Assembly: GCF_000399685.1 (NCBI RefSeq)
Contig: NZ_KB976987.1
Location: 2,089,647-2,153,646, forward strand
Direction of reading: 5' to 3'
DNA from: Acinetobacter pittii ANC 4050
GTDB lineage: Bacteria; Pseudomonadota; Gammaproteobacteria; Pseudomonadales; Moraxellaceae
DNA: 64,000 bases
In this document: positions 56,343 through 64,000 of the stretch, piece after piece
Layout of the letters: the number at the start of each line of letters is the position of its first letter
How positions within the stretch are numbered: the stretch's first letter is position 1
Notes under the pieces: model-generated
What the model saw: the letters and a program-made list of their open reading frames with translations, nothing else
Told to the model about the DNA's origin: nothing
The model's database searches: none
Position numbers and translations under genes: made by a program

Positions 56343-57221
56343 ATGAAAATTTTAGATGGCGGTTTAGGCCGTGAATTAGCCCGCCGTGGCGCTCCGTTTC
56401 GTCAACCAGAGTGGTCTGCTCTCGCACTCATTGAAGCCCCTGAAACAGTAAAAGAAGTACATCTCGATTTTATTAACGCTGGTTCAGAAGTTATTACCAC
56501 CAATAACTACGCTGTTGTACCGTTTCATATTGGTCAAGAACGCTTTGAAACTGACGGCGTGCGTTTAATTCAAGTTGCTATTAAACAAGCAAAAAATGCA
56601 GTTAAAGAAAGCGGCAAAAATGTCAAAATTGCTGGCTGCTTACCACCGTTATTTGGTTCTTACCGTGCGGACTTATTCCAACCTGAACAAGCTAAAAACC
56701 TTGCTGAACCCATCATTAATACCTTGGCACCAGAGGTTGATTTTTGGCTCGCTGAAACCCAATCTTGCTTAAAAGAAGTTGAAACAGTCCATGCATTATT
56801 ACCAAAAGATGGTAAGGACTACTGGGTATCATTCACGCTGCAAGATGAAATTAAACAAGAACAAGCATTACTTCGTTCTGGCGAAAACATGCAACAAGTG
56901 GCTGATTTCATCAAACAATCAAATGCCAAAGCTGTATTGTTTAACTGCTGTCAGCCTGAAGTAATCTTGCAAGCGATTAATGAAATTAAAGGACTTATTC
57001 CAGAGTCTGTACAAATTGGCGCCTATGCCAACGCTTTCCCTCCACAAGATGAAAGTGCTACTGCCAACGATGGTCTGGATGAAATTCGTAAAGATCTAGA
57101 TGCGCCTGCTTATCTTGGTTTTGCTAAACAGTGGCAGCAAGCAGGTGCAAGCCTAGTCGGGGGTTGCTGCGGTATTGGACCAGAACACATTGCTGAACTT
57201 TCTCAATTTTTTAAAGAATAA
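56343..57221 (+). CDS. mmuM: homocysteine S-methyltransferase
   Basis: This 292-residue zinc enzyme is the B12-independent type that methylates homocysteine, usually from S-methylmethionine or SAM. The zinc cysteines are visible in FNCCQPEVI (C202/C203) and GGCCGIGPEH (C275, C276). It is followed after 5 bases by an APC permease gene, which matches the mmuP-mmuM pairing of E. coli in reverse order. It would provide methionine without cobalamin when S-methylmethionine is available. The substrate is inferred. Confidence 0.88.
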   Translation: MKILDGGLGRELARRGAPFRQPEWSALALIEAPETVKEVHLDFINAGSEVITTNNYAVVPFHIGQERFETDGVRLIQVAIKQAKNAVKESGKNVKIAGCLPPLFGSYRADLFQPEQAKNLAEPIINTLAPEVDFWLAETQSCLKEVETVHALLPKDGKDYWVSFTLQDEIKQEQALLRSGENMQQVADFIKQSNAKAVLFNCCQPEVILQAINEIKGLIPESVQIGAYANAFPPQDESATANDGLDEIRKDLDAPAYLGFAKQWQQAGASLVGGCCGIGPEHIAELSQFFKE

Positions 57222-57226
57222 ATACC

Positions 57227-58561
57227 ATGTCTGCTGCCAAAATTGGATTGTTGTCGCTTACAGCGCTGGTATTTAGCTCTATGGTGGGGTCAGGCGTATT
57301 TAGCCTTCCCCAAAATATGGCTCAGGTTGCCAACGGCTCTGCCCTTCTTGTTGCATGGCTCATTACCGGAGTCGGCATTATTTTCTTGGCCCTCACGCTT
57401 TTGCATTTAACCCGCCAACGACCAGATCTAGATGGCGGTATTTATAACTATGCGCGCGAAGGCTTTGGCGACCTGATTGGGTTTTGCTCGGCTTGGGGCT
57501 ATTGGTTATGTACCACCATTGGTATTGTCGGCTATGTCGTCATTGCCTTTTCCGGCGTCGGCATGTTTACCGATAGCAAAGACCATATTATTTTTGGTGA
57601 AGGCAATACCTTTTACGCACTGATCGGTTCCAGCATTTTTGTATGGCTTGTACATTGGTTAGTCAGCCGAGGTATTAAAGAAGCTGCGATTGTGAATTTA
57701 CTGGCAACCATTGCCAAAATTATTCCAATGGTGGTTTTTATCTTCTTTACTTTCATTGCCTTTAAGTTTGATTTGTTCAAACTCAACCTACATGATTTTT
57801 CTTTGCAAGTTCCGCTTTGGCAGCAAGTAAAAGACCTGATGCTGATTACCCTTTGGGTATTTACCGGCATTGAAGGTGCAGTGGTTTTATCATCGCGTGC
57901 CAAAAAACGTCATGACATTGGTAAAGCGACCATTTTAGGTGTGTTACTGGCGTTAAGTTTTTACGTCATGGTGACGGTATTGGCTTACGGCGTAGTCAGT
58001 CGTGAAGCGCTTGCTGGCATGCACAACCCTTCTATGGCAACTATTTTGCAGCAACTGATCGGCTTGCCGGGTACCATCATTATTACCATCGGGCTGATTA
58101 TTTCCGTTGCATCGTCTTATTTAAGTTGGACGTTATTTGCTACTGAAATTCCATTTTTGGCTGCAAAAAATGGTGCATTCCCTAAATTATTTTTAAAGAA
58201 TAATCAGAACAATGTACCTATTTCATCCCTTTGGCTGACAACGCTTGTCGTACAAGGCTCACTCATTGCCGTGTATTTTTTCAATAAAAACTACACCCAG
58301 CTTTTATTGATTTCATCGGTGATGATTTTACTGCCTTATTTTCTGGTATCAGCTTTTTATCTAAAAGAATCCATTCGCCACAAACGCACGCCGCATATTG
58401 CGATTGCAAGTGTCGCTTCAATCTATGCACTTTGGTTGCTCTACGCCGCAGGATTAGACTTACTACTCTTGTCTGGCGTGTTGTATTTAGTCGGTCTGGT
58501 TATTTTTTCAATCAGCTATTTTGAGCATAAAAAATCGCTCAAACAAAATCAGCTTAATTAA
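57227..58561 (+). CDS. APC-family amino acid permease or antiporter
   Basis: This 444-residue inner-membrane protein has about 12 helices. The opening SSMVGSGVFSLPQNMA and PDLDGGIYNYAREGFGDLIG resemble the basic amino acid/polyamine antiporter branch (ArcD, YdgI). Despite that resemblance, it is coupled to the homocysteine methyltransferase gene with a 5-base gap. Import of S-methylmethionine or another methionine precursor is therefore plausible. Arginine/ornithine exchange is the alternative, but no arc genes are near. Confidence 0.83.
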   Translation: MSAAKIGLLSLTALVFSSMVGSGVFSLPQNMAQVANGSALLVAWLITGVGIIFLALTLLHLTRQRPDLDGGIYNYAREGFGDLIGFCSAWGYWLCTTIGIVGYVVIAFSGVGMFTDSKDHIIFGEGNTFYALIGSSIFVWLVHWLVSRGIKEAAIVNLLATIAKIIPMVVFIFFTFIAFKFDLFKLNLHDFSLQVPLWQQVKDLMLITLWVFTGIEGAVVLSSRAKKRHDIGKATILGVLLALSFYVMVTVLAYGVVSREALAGMHNPSMATILQQLIGLPGTIIITIGLIISVASSYLSWTLFATEIPFLAAKNGAFPKLFLKNNQNNVPISSLWLTTLVVQGSLIAVYFFNKNYTQLLLISSVMILLPYFLVSAFYLKESIRHKRTPHIAIASVASIYALWLLYAAGLDLLLLSGVLYLVGLVIFSISYFEHKKSLKQNQLN

Positions 58562-58568
58562 TTATTTC

Positions 58569-58600
58569 AACCACTGTTGAACCATTTCAGCAGTGGTTTT
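58569..58600. terminator. bidirectional terminator
   Basis: AACCACTG (58569-58576) pairs with CAGTGGTT (58591-58598) around a 14-base loop, with T residues after it. It separates the permease gene from the converging lipase gene. Confidence 0.75.
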
Positions 58601-58616
58601 CTAAAAACAAAAATTT

Positions 58617-60530
58617 CTATTTTGAAGACTGCGACTGCTTTAAATGCAATCGTAAAATACGGCGTAATTCTAAAATTGCCTCAGGCGTGGTTTGAATCGA
58701 ATGTCCACCTTTAATTATCAGTTCCGACTGTTCACCACCTAAGTGCGAACTTTGATAAGGCACAATCCCATCGCTGCTTTTTAACTTATCAGCCGTACCA
58801 TTTATGTTCCCCATAATCGAGTGATAGACCACTTGTGGCGATGGTTGAATGGCTTGGGTCAACTGCATAAAGTTAGAAGAACGACTTAAATTACTTGCCC
58901 CGTTTTCAATTAAGCCCTTTCTGAGTTTCGTGTTTTTCTCATCTCTCATTTCGACCGCAATAAAAAAGTCAGCAGGCAAACGAATAACACGGCGTGCAAT
59001 TTGGGTAAACCATCGGTCAGCGTAGTCAGTACCATGATGCGGTGCGGAAACAAAAACAACCCGCTTAAAATAAGGTAAAGCTTTGAACTGAAAACGCTCT
59101 CGAATGACCGGATTTTCTTTTAAACGGTTTAACTGTGCTTCATTCATTTTTTGTATGGCTTGCTCTGAAACATCAGCATCGCTTACTAGTAAACGGCTAA
59201 TCACTCCGCCCATACTATGCCCAACCAATACGGCATAGTGTGCAGCATAGCTGTCTTTGGCAACGTTTTGAAAAGCTTGATTCAGCAAAGAATAAATCTG
59301 AAAACGACTTTCAAAAATCGGCATATTGGTTGAATAAAACACCTGCCAAACTTGGTAATTTTGTCTTAATTCGGCATCGCCCATAATGTCATTGGTTAAA
59401 CTCACCCAAGCCTCGGGGCTACTCGCCAAACCATGAATAAACACAATGATTTTCTTATTTGGGTTAAAAGGTTCCAGCATATATAAATGCGGCATGATCA
59501 AATTGGCTTCTTTATTAATTAAAGACCAATAGCCTGCTGCACCTAAATTATATTTCGACAGCCAAAGCCCATAAGGCGCCGAATAGTTTGCAGTGAGCGG
59601 ATAATCCACACCTTCAACCTTTACGCGGTCTTGTCGATATGGATCAAACATCGCAATTTCTAACTCTGCCCCAGCAATGACCTGATCGGCTGTAGCTTTT
59701 TGTTTTGGATAAGCGATGGCAGTAACCGGAAAGAAGCGTGGTAAATGTATGTTGGGATTATTCTGCTGAGCATAAAAAGCATCGGGATCTAAAATGAAGC
59801 CATGATTTACATCATTTTCTTTACGTCCGACAATAAACTCTGCGCCTAAACCATCTTTACGGTTGACGGTATTAAAGCCAGAAAAGTTCATGTTATAGCT
59901 TGAGCGAAAAGTATCGACTTCAATTTTTTGTACATCTACGGCATGGTCAAAATTGACGTGGTACTCATGCCCGTCTGCTTTCAGCAACGGTGGAAAACGA
60001 TGCGTATTTAAATGATTAAAATACGTGGTCATGAGCTTCGACAAGGCAACGTTATAAAAAATACGCACCTGATTTTGGCGATGGTCAAATACCCGATCGA
60101 ACGGCGACTCTTCAGAGTCGAATAAATAGACATAACTATAGCGTAAGCTTTTATCAAACAACGCTAACTCTTGCTCAATACAACTGCTACTTTTATTAAT
60201 GACATTACACTGGCTACTACGTCCGACGTCTAAAGCCTTGGCTAAATAGATTTCACTCAGCGCAGCATAGCGTTCTTCTCGACTGCTATTTTCAGACAAG
60301 CTTTGAATTTTATTTAAACAATCATCAAAATTTTGCAGACAAGACTTTTCGTCTTTTTTGACCAAATACAGTAAGTTTTGGGTTTGATGGCTTAAGGTAC
60401 CATCGGTCAAAATACTTTCATTCTTACTTTTTAAAGCATTGCTTAAATTACTTTCTTTTAAATGAATAACCTGACAGCCACTGAGCAAAGCCATTATTGT
60501 TATCACTAAATAATGGTAAGACTTTGTCAT
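58617..60530 (-). CDS. lipoprotein alpha/beta hydrolase, probable lipase
   Basis: The protein of about 637 residues starts with a lipoprotein signal (ALLSGC, lipid cysteine at 19) and is probably anchored in the outer membrane. The C-terminal half is an alpha/beta hydrolase. It has FIHGLASSPEAWVSL, the nucleophile GHSMGGVISRLL, DGIVPYQSSH and a final histidine in KGGHSIQTTPEA. The N-terminal half has no recognised domain. The ATG at 60530 follows AAGGAAGG; the longer frame to 60596 lacks a site and would bury the signal. Confidence 0.87.
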   Translation of the reverse strand: MTKSYHYLVITIMALLSGCQVIHLKESNLSNALKSKNESILTDGTLSHQTQNLLYLVKKDEKSCLQNFDDCLNKIQSLSENSSREERYAALSEIYLAKALDVGRSSQCNVINKSSSCIEQELALFDKSLRYSYVYLFDSEESPFDRVFDHRQNQVRIFYNVALSKLMTTYFNHLNTHRFPPLLKADGHEYHVNFDHAVDVQKIEVDTFRSSYNMNFSGFNTVNRKDGLGAEFIVGRKENDVNHGFILDPDAFYAQQNNPNIHLPRFFPVTAIAYPKQKATADQVIAGAELEIAMFDPYRQDRVKVEGVDYPLTANYSAPYGLWLSKYNLGAAGYWSLINKEANLIMPHLYMLEPFNPNKKIIVFIHGLASSPEAWVSLTNDIMGDAELRQNYQVWQVFYSTNMPIFESRFQIYSLLNQAFQNVAKDSYAAHYAVLVGHSMGGVISRLLVSDADVSEQAIQKMNEAQLNRLKENPVIRERFQFKALPYFKRVVFVSAPHHGTDYADRWFTQIARRVIRLPADFFIAVEMRDEKNTKLRKGLIENGASNLSRSSNFMQLTQAIQPSPQVVYHSIMGNINGTADKLKSSDGIVPYQSSHLGGEQSELIIKGGHSIQTTPEAILELRRILRLHLKQSQSSK

Positions 60531-60627
60531 TGTGCCTTCCTTAATCGAATGTATTCCCCATCTGGTCATTATGCCTGTAAAGCAGTGAACGAACAATTTT
60601 GTCTCAGCTTCTGTTTTTCTTTAATGC

Positions 60628-60660
60628 GAAAAAAGCCTGAATTCATTTTAATTCAGGCTA
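60628..60660 (-). terminator. terminator of the DUF1275 gene
   Basis: AGCCTGAATT (60634-60643) pairs with AATTCAGGCT (60650-60659). On the minus strand six T follow the hairpin, just after the stop at 60679. Confidence 0.9.
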
Positions 60661-60678
60661 ATTTATTCTTTTTTCTCA

Positions 60679-61395
60679 TTAAGCTTGGTTAAACTTTTGC
60701 TGTGAAGCTAAATATGAAAAATACAAAATGGGTAAGATAAACGGCGCCACACTCCAGAAATCAAAATAGACATAGAGTACCGCTCCCAAGAAAGCACCAA
60801 TGACAAAGCCAATCACAATACTGGCGCTTTTTAGAAAACTAGCCCGATTAGCTGCATTATTGTTTTTAAGCAAGTTGGCAATATCAATACCAAGTTGCGT
60901 TGTGTTGCCGGTCATCATAGTGCTTGGGCTAATATTTTTAATGAGCGTTTTGCTAGAAGTATTACGAATAGCCAAAGCAATTAAACCCAGCCCGCCTGTT
61001 ACTGCAACTGTTAATGCATCCGGATTTTTAAATGGCTCGGAATAAAGGCCTGCAACCATGAAGGCACATAGAAAAATGGCTTCAAATAAAAATAAATAAG
61101 ACAGCGTTTTGTGCTTGACCTGACTACGGTCAATTAATAGTTTGGTAATCACCACTGTCAAAATAAATAGCGGGATTGCGGCAAGCTTGATCCATAGACC
61201 TGAGCCGCCTTTAACCCATGCAGCGCCCGCCAACACTAAGTTTCCCGTCACATGCGCAGTAAAAAAACCAAACAATGCAATAAAGCCAATGGTGTCAATT
61301 GCCCCGCCCACCATCGTCAGCAAAACAGGATCTCGACATATGGCCCAAGTACTTTGTTTCTCTTGTTGCATTGAGGTATCAGGCATAAGCTGCAT
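60679..61395 (-). CDS. DUF1275 (YoaK-like) membrane protein
   Basis: This 238-residue protein has about six hydrophobic segments. TVGGAIDTIGFIALFGFFTAHVTGNLV and SPSTMMTGNTTQLGID are the conserved features of DUF1275. The family is inner-membrane and uncharacterised, with a suggested transport role. It appears to be transcribed alone. Confidence 0.85.
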   Translation of the reverse strand: MQLMPDTSMQQEKQSTWAICRDPVLLTMVGGAIDTIGFIALFGFFTAHVTGNLVLAGAAWVKGGSGLWIKLAAIPLFILTVVITKLLIDRSQVKHKTLSYLFLFEAIFLCAFMVAGLYSEPFKNPDALTVAVTGGLGLIALAIRNTSSKTLIKNISPSTMMTGNTTQLGIDIANLLKNNNAANRASFLKSASIVIGFVIGAFLGAVLYVYFDFWSVAPFILPILYFSYLASQQKFNQA

Positions 61396-61705
61396 CCTAT
61401 TATTTTAAAGTCATTAATTCAGTACAAAGATGTTTTAAATATTTAAAAACAAATCAAAACTAAAGCATTTATAAAAACAAAAAAGCATGTAAAAACATAG
61501 AGTGTTTAATGTCGCAACACTGTCTTTAAAATGGCAACAATAAGGATTGTTTACTTTTAAAACATTAAACGCTTCTCATCCGCAAATCAATTTGACCTCT
61601 AAAACTGTTCTGACTATGATGAAGCCGCAAGTTTCGCCAATATTTTGCACAAATGACTGTAGTGCTGAGTGATTGACAAAGAAAACAACAACGACGAGAA
61701 GGAAT
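61396..61705. other. divergent intergenic region
   Basis: This region between the DUF1275 gene and a small secreted protein gene contains a near-consensus promoter on the plus strand and a leader of about 80 bases. No other gene or repeat is supported. Confidence 0.55.
61592..61620 (+). promoter_or_regulatory. near-consensus sigma-70 promoter of the small secreted protein gene
   Basis: TTGACC (61592-61597) and TATGAT (61615-61620) are separated by exactly 17 bases. Transcription would begin near 61627, about 80 bases before the ATG at 61706. Confidence 0.75.
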
Positions 61706-61981
61706 ATGTCTTTTTATAATTTTTTAGTTTTTTTGGGTGGATTATTATTTGTATCGGTTGCCTCTGCTGGCTATAAAAGTCATGCACACCGTGACTTTTA
61801 CTCAAAATGCATAGCTGCCGGACATAGCCGTACAAGCTGCACATGTATTTATCACCGTTTAGAACGACAATACTCTCCTAAACTTATGAATAAACTTGGA
61901 AATTTAAGTTTACAAAGCCCCGAAGTACCGCGTGACTTTGTAAAAACCATGATGCGTACTATGCAACAGTGTCGTTCTTAA
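61706..61981 (+). CDS. small secreted cysteine-containing protein, 91 residues
   Basis: The protein has a signal peptide (FLVFLGGLLFVSVASA) and a basic mature part of about 72 residues. It holds four cysteines (one in SKCIAAG, two in TSCTCIY and one at the end, QQCRS) that could form two disulfides. GAAGGA sits just before the ATG at 61706; the longer frame at 61673 adds a Thr-rich stretch ahead of the signal. Family not recognised. A periplasmic role is likely. Confidence 0.8.
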   Translation: MSFYNFLVFLGGLLFVSVASAGYKSHAHRDFYSKCIAAGHSRTSCTCIYHRLERQYSPKLMNKLGNLSLQSPEVPRDFVKTMMRTMQQCRS

Positions 61982-61994
61982 ACATACCGGTGCC

Positions 61995-62885
61995 TTAAAG
62001 CAAATCAGCAAGATTTCTAATTTCTTCCATTACTGCCTTACACGCAGGTGTTAAATAGCCGTGTTTAGAAATAGACAAAGAAATATAGCGCTTGAGTGCG
62101 GGGTTAACGATTTTTGCAGCTTGAATTGAGGTGTATTGGCTGGCCTTCTTTAACGCTTGCGGCCCCAGCATGGTATACATACGAGATTCGGCAACCAAAT
62201 GGGTTTGTAAACTAATCGAGTCAGCCTCAAATACAATGTTCAGCTCTACCCCATTTTCATAAGCCATATGGTCTAAAAAATTGCGCCAGTTACTTGGCCT
62301 GCAAAACGTGACCAGCGGTAACTCACTTACGTCTTTAAAGTCGACTTCATTGGCCTGAGTGAGCGCATCGCCTTCGCAGCCCACCAAGTAAGTATCGGCT
62401 TCGGTAAGATAAACATCGCCTTGTTTTGGTGTCGGGTTAAAACGATAGAGAATAGCTAAATCGACGCTGCCATCTTCAAGCCATTTTTCTAAATGCACCC
62501 CTTGCCCTTCACGCACCGAGAGTTTAATTAAGGGATATTTTTGTTGAAGCACTTTATAGAGGGTCGATAACAACGGATGTGAAGTAGACGGCAAACTGGC
62601 AATGCGAACCGTACCAATTGGAGTATCGGTCGAATGCAAAATTTCATTATTAAGTTGGTCAGTCACGTTCAGCCATGAACGAATTTTAGGAAGTAAATGC
62701 TGGCCTAAATCGGTGAGTTCTACGCCCCGTCCTGTTCGGTTAAACAAACGACCACCACATTGCGCCTCAAGTTCGTTCATTTGCCGACTGATTTGTGGTT
62801 GGTTGGTGTTATGCAGCATGGCGACTTTGCTTAAGCTACCGAGTTCCACCGCGTCTAAAAATATTTTCCATAATTCATAATTCAT
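61995..62885 (-). CDS. LysR-family transcriptional regulator
   Basis: This 296-residue protein has an N-terminal winged helix (SKVAMLHNTNQPQISRQMNE) and a C-terminal LysR substrate-binding domain. It is divergent from a DapA-superfamily gene, with about 186 bases between the starts. It probably activates that gene in response to its substrate or a related metabolite. It is convergent with the small secreted protein gene, with only 13 bases between the stop codons and no terminator visible. Confidence 0.9.
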   Translation of the reverse strand: MNYELWKIFLDAVELGSLSKVAMLHNTNQPQISRQMNELEAQCGGRLFNRTGRGVELTDLGQHLLPKIRSWLNVTDQLNNEILHSTDTPIGTVRIASLPSTSHPLLSTLYKVLQQKYPLIKLSVREGQGVHLEKWLEDGSVDLAILYRFNPTPKQGDVYLTEADTYLVGCEGDALTQANEVDFKDVSELPLVTFCRPSNWRNFLDHMAYENGVELNIVFEADSISLQTHLVAESRMYTMLGPQALKKASQYTSIQAAKIVNPALKRYISLSISKHGYLTPACKAVMEEIRNLADLL

Positions 62886-62929
62886 CGATTCTTCCTAAAC
62901 CGTTATAGGCAGCGTTTTTAGCTATACAT

Positions 62930-62964
62930 TTTCAGTATAACTGAAATTCAAGAATTGGTAATTC
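62930..62964. promoter_or_regulatory. two dyads in the LysR/DapA-like divergent region
   Basis: TTTCAGT-ATA-ACTGAAA (62930-62946) is a perfect dyad with 7-base arms. GAATT-GGT-AATTC (62952-62964) follows 5 bases later with 5-base arms. Paired dyads of this spacing suit LysR-type recognition and activation sites. Binding by the neighbouring regulator is inferred. Confidence 0.55.
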
Positions 62965-63071
62965 CTACATAGCTCACCTATTTCTATACTCCAATCATGT
63001 TCTCTACAACACGATTTAAGTCAGATTAAGAACCAGAGAATATTTAATTACACTGTATAGGAAGTACGATT

Positions 63072-64000
63072 ATGAGTTTAGATTTACGTGGATTAACCCC
63101 AGCACCTGTGACTCCTTTTACCCGTGACGGACAAGTAGACCATGATGCGATTCAACGTTTAGGTTCATGGTTAGGTAGTATTGATGGTGTGAAAGGCTTG
63201 GTTGTTCTTGGGCATGCAGGTGAAGGAACATTCTTGTCGCAAAAAGAACAAATGCAGGTCATCGAAAGCTTTGTTAAATCGGTAGATGACAAAATTCCGG
63301 TAATCGCAGGTATTACGCTCGAAGGTACTTCAGTTGCAGCAGAAGAAGCTAAACGTGCAGTGAGTGCGGGTGCTTCGGCAGGTTTGATTTACCCTTCACA
63401 TGGCTGGTTGCGTTTTGGCTATCAAAAAGGCGCACCACAAGACCGCTATAAAGCAATTTATGAAGAAAGTGGTTTGCCATCTATTTTATTCCAATATCCA
63501 GATGCAACTAAAGCCACTTACGACCTAGAAACTCTACTCGATATTTCTGCACAGCCAGGCGTGTTTGCCATGAAAAATGGTGTACGTAACATGCGCCGCT
63601 GGGATGTTGAAATTCCGATTATTCGCCGTGAACGCCCAGACTTACAGGTATTGACGTGCCACGATGAATATTTGCTTCACACCATGTTTGATGTAGACGG
63701 CGCTTTGGTAGGCTACGGCAACATTGCCCCTGAACTGTTAATTGAAATGATTAAAGCAGGTAAAGCCAAAGATTACGCTAAAGCGCGTGCCATTCACGAC
63801 CAATTATTACCAGTGACTCGCAATGTTTATCACCGTGGTTCACACATGGAAGGTACTGTCGCGCTTAAACATGCATTGGTTGCTCGCGGAATTTTGGACC
63901 ATGCTACTGTGCGTTCGCCATTGCTTCCACTCGCTGATGGTGCTGAGCAAGAAATTCATGATGCGATGCGTCAAGCCGGAATTGGCAAGGTCGATTTAAC
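63072..64000 (+). CDS. DapA-superfamily aldolase/dehydratase, cut by the window edge
   Basis: The reading frame is open from ATG 63072 to the end of the window, about 309 residues, and its 3' end is missing. The sequence has the features of the class I aldolase superfamily that includes dihydrodipicolinate synthase, N-acetylneuraminate lyase and 5-dehydro-4-deoxyglucarate dehydratase. These are APVTPFTRDGQVDHDAI at the start, LGHAGEGTFLS in place of the usual GTTGE loop, a tyrosine in LFQYPDATK and the Schiff-base lysine in VFAMKNGV. It is probably a sugar-acid or keto-acid catabolic enzyme, not DapA itself. Confidence 0.85.
   Translation, partial: MSLDLRGLTPAPVTPFTRDGQVDHDAIQRLGSWLGSIDGVKGLVVLGHAGEGTFLSQKEQMQVIESFVKSVDDKIPVIAGITLEGTSVAAEEAKRAVSAGASAGLIYPSHGWLRFGYQKGAPQDRYKAIYEESGLPSILFQYPDATKATYDLETLLDISAQPGVFAMKNGVRNMRRWDVEIPIIRRERPDLQVLTCHDEYLLHTMFDVDGALVGYGNIAPELLIEMIKAGKAKDYAKARAIHDQLLPVTRNVYHRGSHMEGTVALKHALVARGILDHATVRSPLLPLADGAEQEIHDAMRQAGIGKVDL

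Overview
The window looks like chromosome from an Acinetobacter, most probably the A. calcoaceticus-baumannii group. I infer this from the AT-rich base composition, the gene families and their arrangement: a bet choline locus with two BCCT transporters, pga biofilm genes, a periplasmic mutarotase, an isolated metH and a glutaminase with a STAS tail. No database search was possible. I saw no rRNA, tRNA, insertion sequence, prophage or CRISPR array.

Layout. 1-16.4 kb holds mostly single housekeeping or transport genes: an unrecognised 515-residue protein, dsdA, a PiT phosphate transporter, metH, a secreted galM, an Fsr-like MFS pump divergent from an AraC regulator, glsA, a peptide deformylase and an MHS-family transporter. 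16.4-31 kb is the main accessory region. It is a run of 14 minus-strand genes with a divergent IclR regulator. It encodes a three-component Rieske oxygenase (alpha subunit, ferredoxin, reductase), two SDR enzymes, an extradiol-type VOC dioxygenase, an alpha/beta hydrolase, a cupin, an aspartate-dehydrogenase-like enzyme, an aldehyde dehydrogenase, a ThDP enzyme, an MFS transporter and an outer-membrane porin. Together these read as a complete uptake and ring-cleavage pathway whose substrate I cannot name. 31-36 kb holds pnuC, a DMT transporter behind a possible attenuator or small RNA, and a crotonase/hydrolase/TetR operon with a perfect 22-bp operator-like palindrome. 35.8-39.6 kb holds pgaB, pgaC and pgaD with no pgaA beside them. 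39.8-45.5 kb has an FKBP isomerase, yaeQ, a dctA-like transporter, a COG0523 GTPase, a small secreted protein, a thioesterase and a MarC protein.

45.5-53.4 kb is the choline-to-glycine-betaine locus. Two BCCT transporters face betI-betB-betA across a 48-bp perfect palindrome that contains two mirror-image promoters. 53.9-64 kb contains mqo, a homocysteine methyltransferase paired with an APC permease, a lipoprotein lipase, a DUF1275 protein, a small secreted protein, and a LysR regulator divergent from a DapA-superfamily enzyme that runs off the right edge.

Most convergent gene pairs are separated by clear stem-loop terminators, often usable in both directions. Several start codons were moved downstream of the longest open frame where a ribosome binding site, a neighbouring stop codon or family similarity favoured it.
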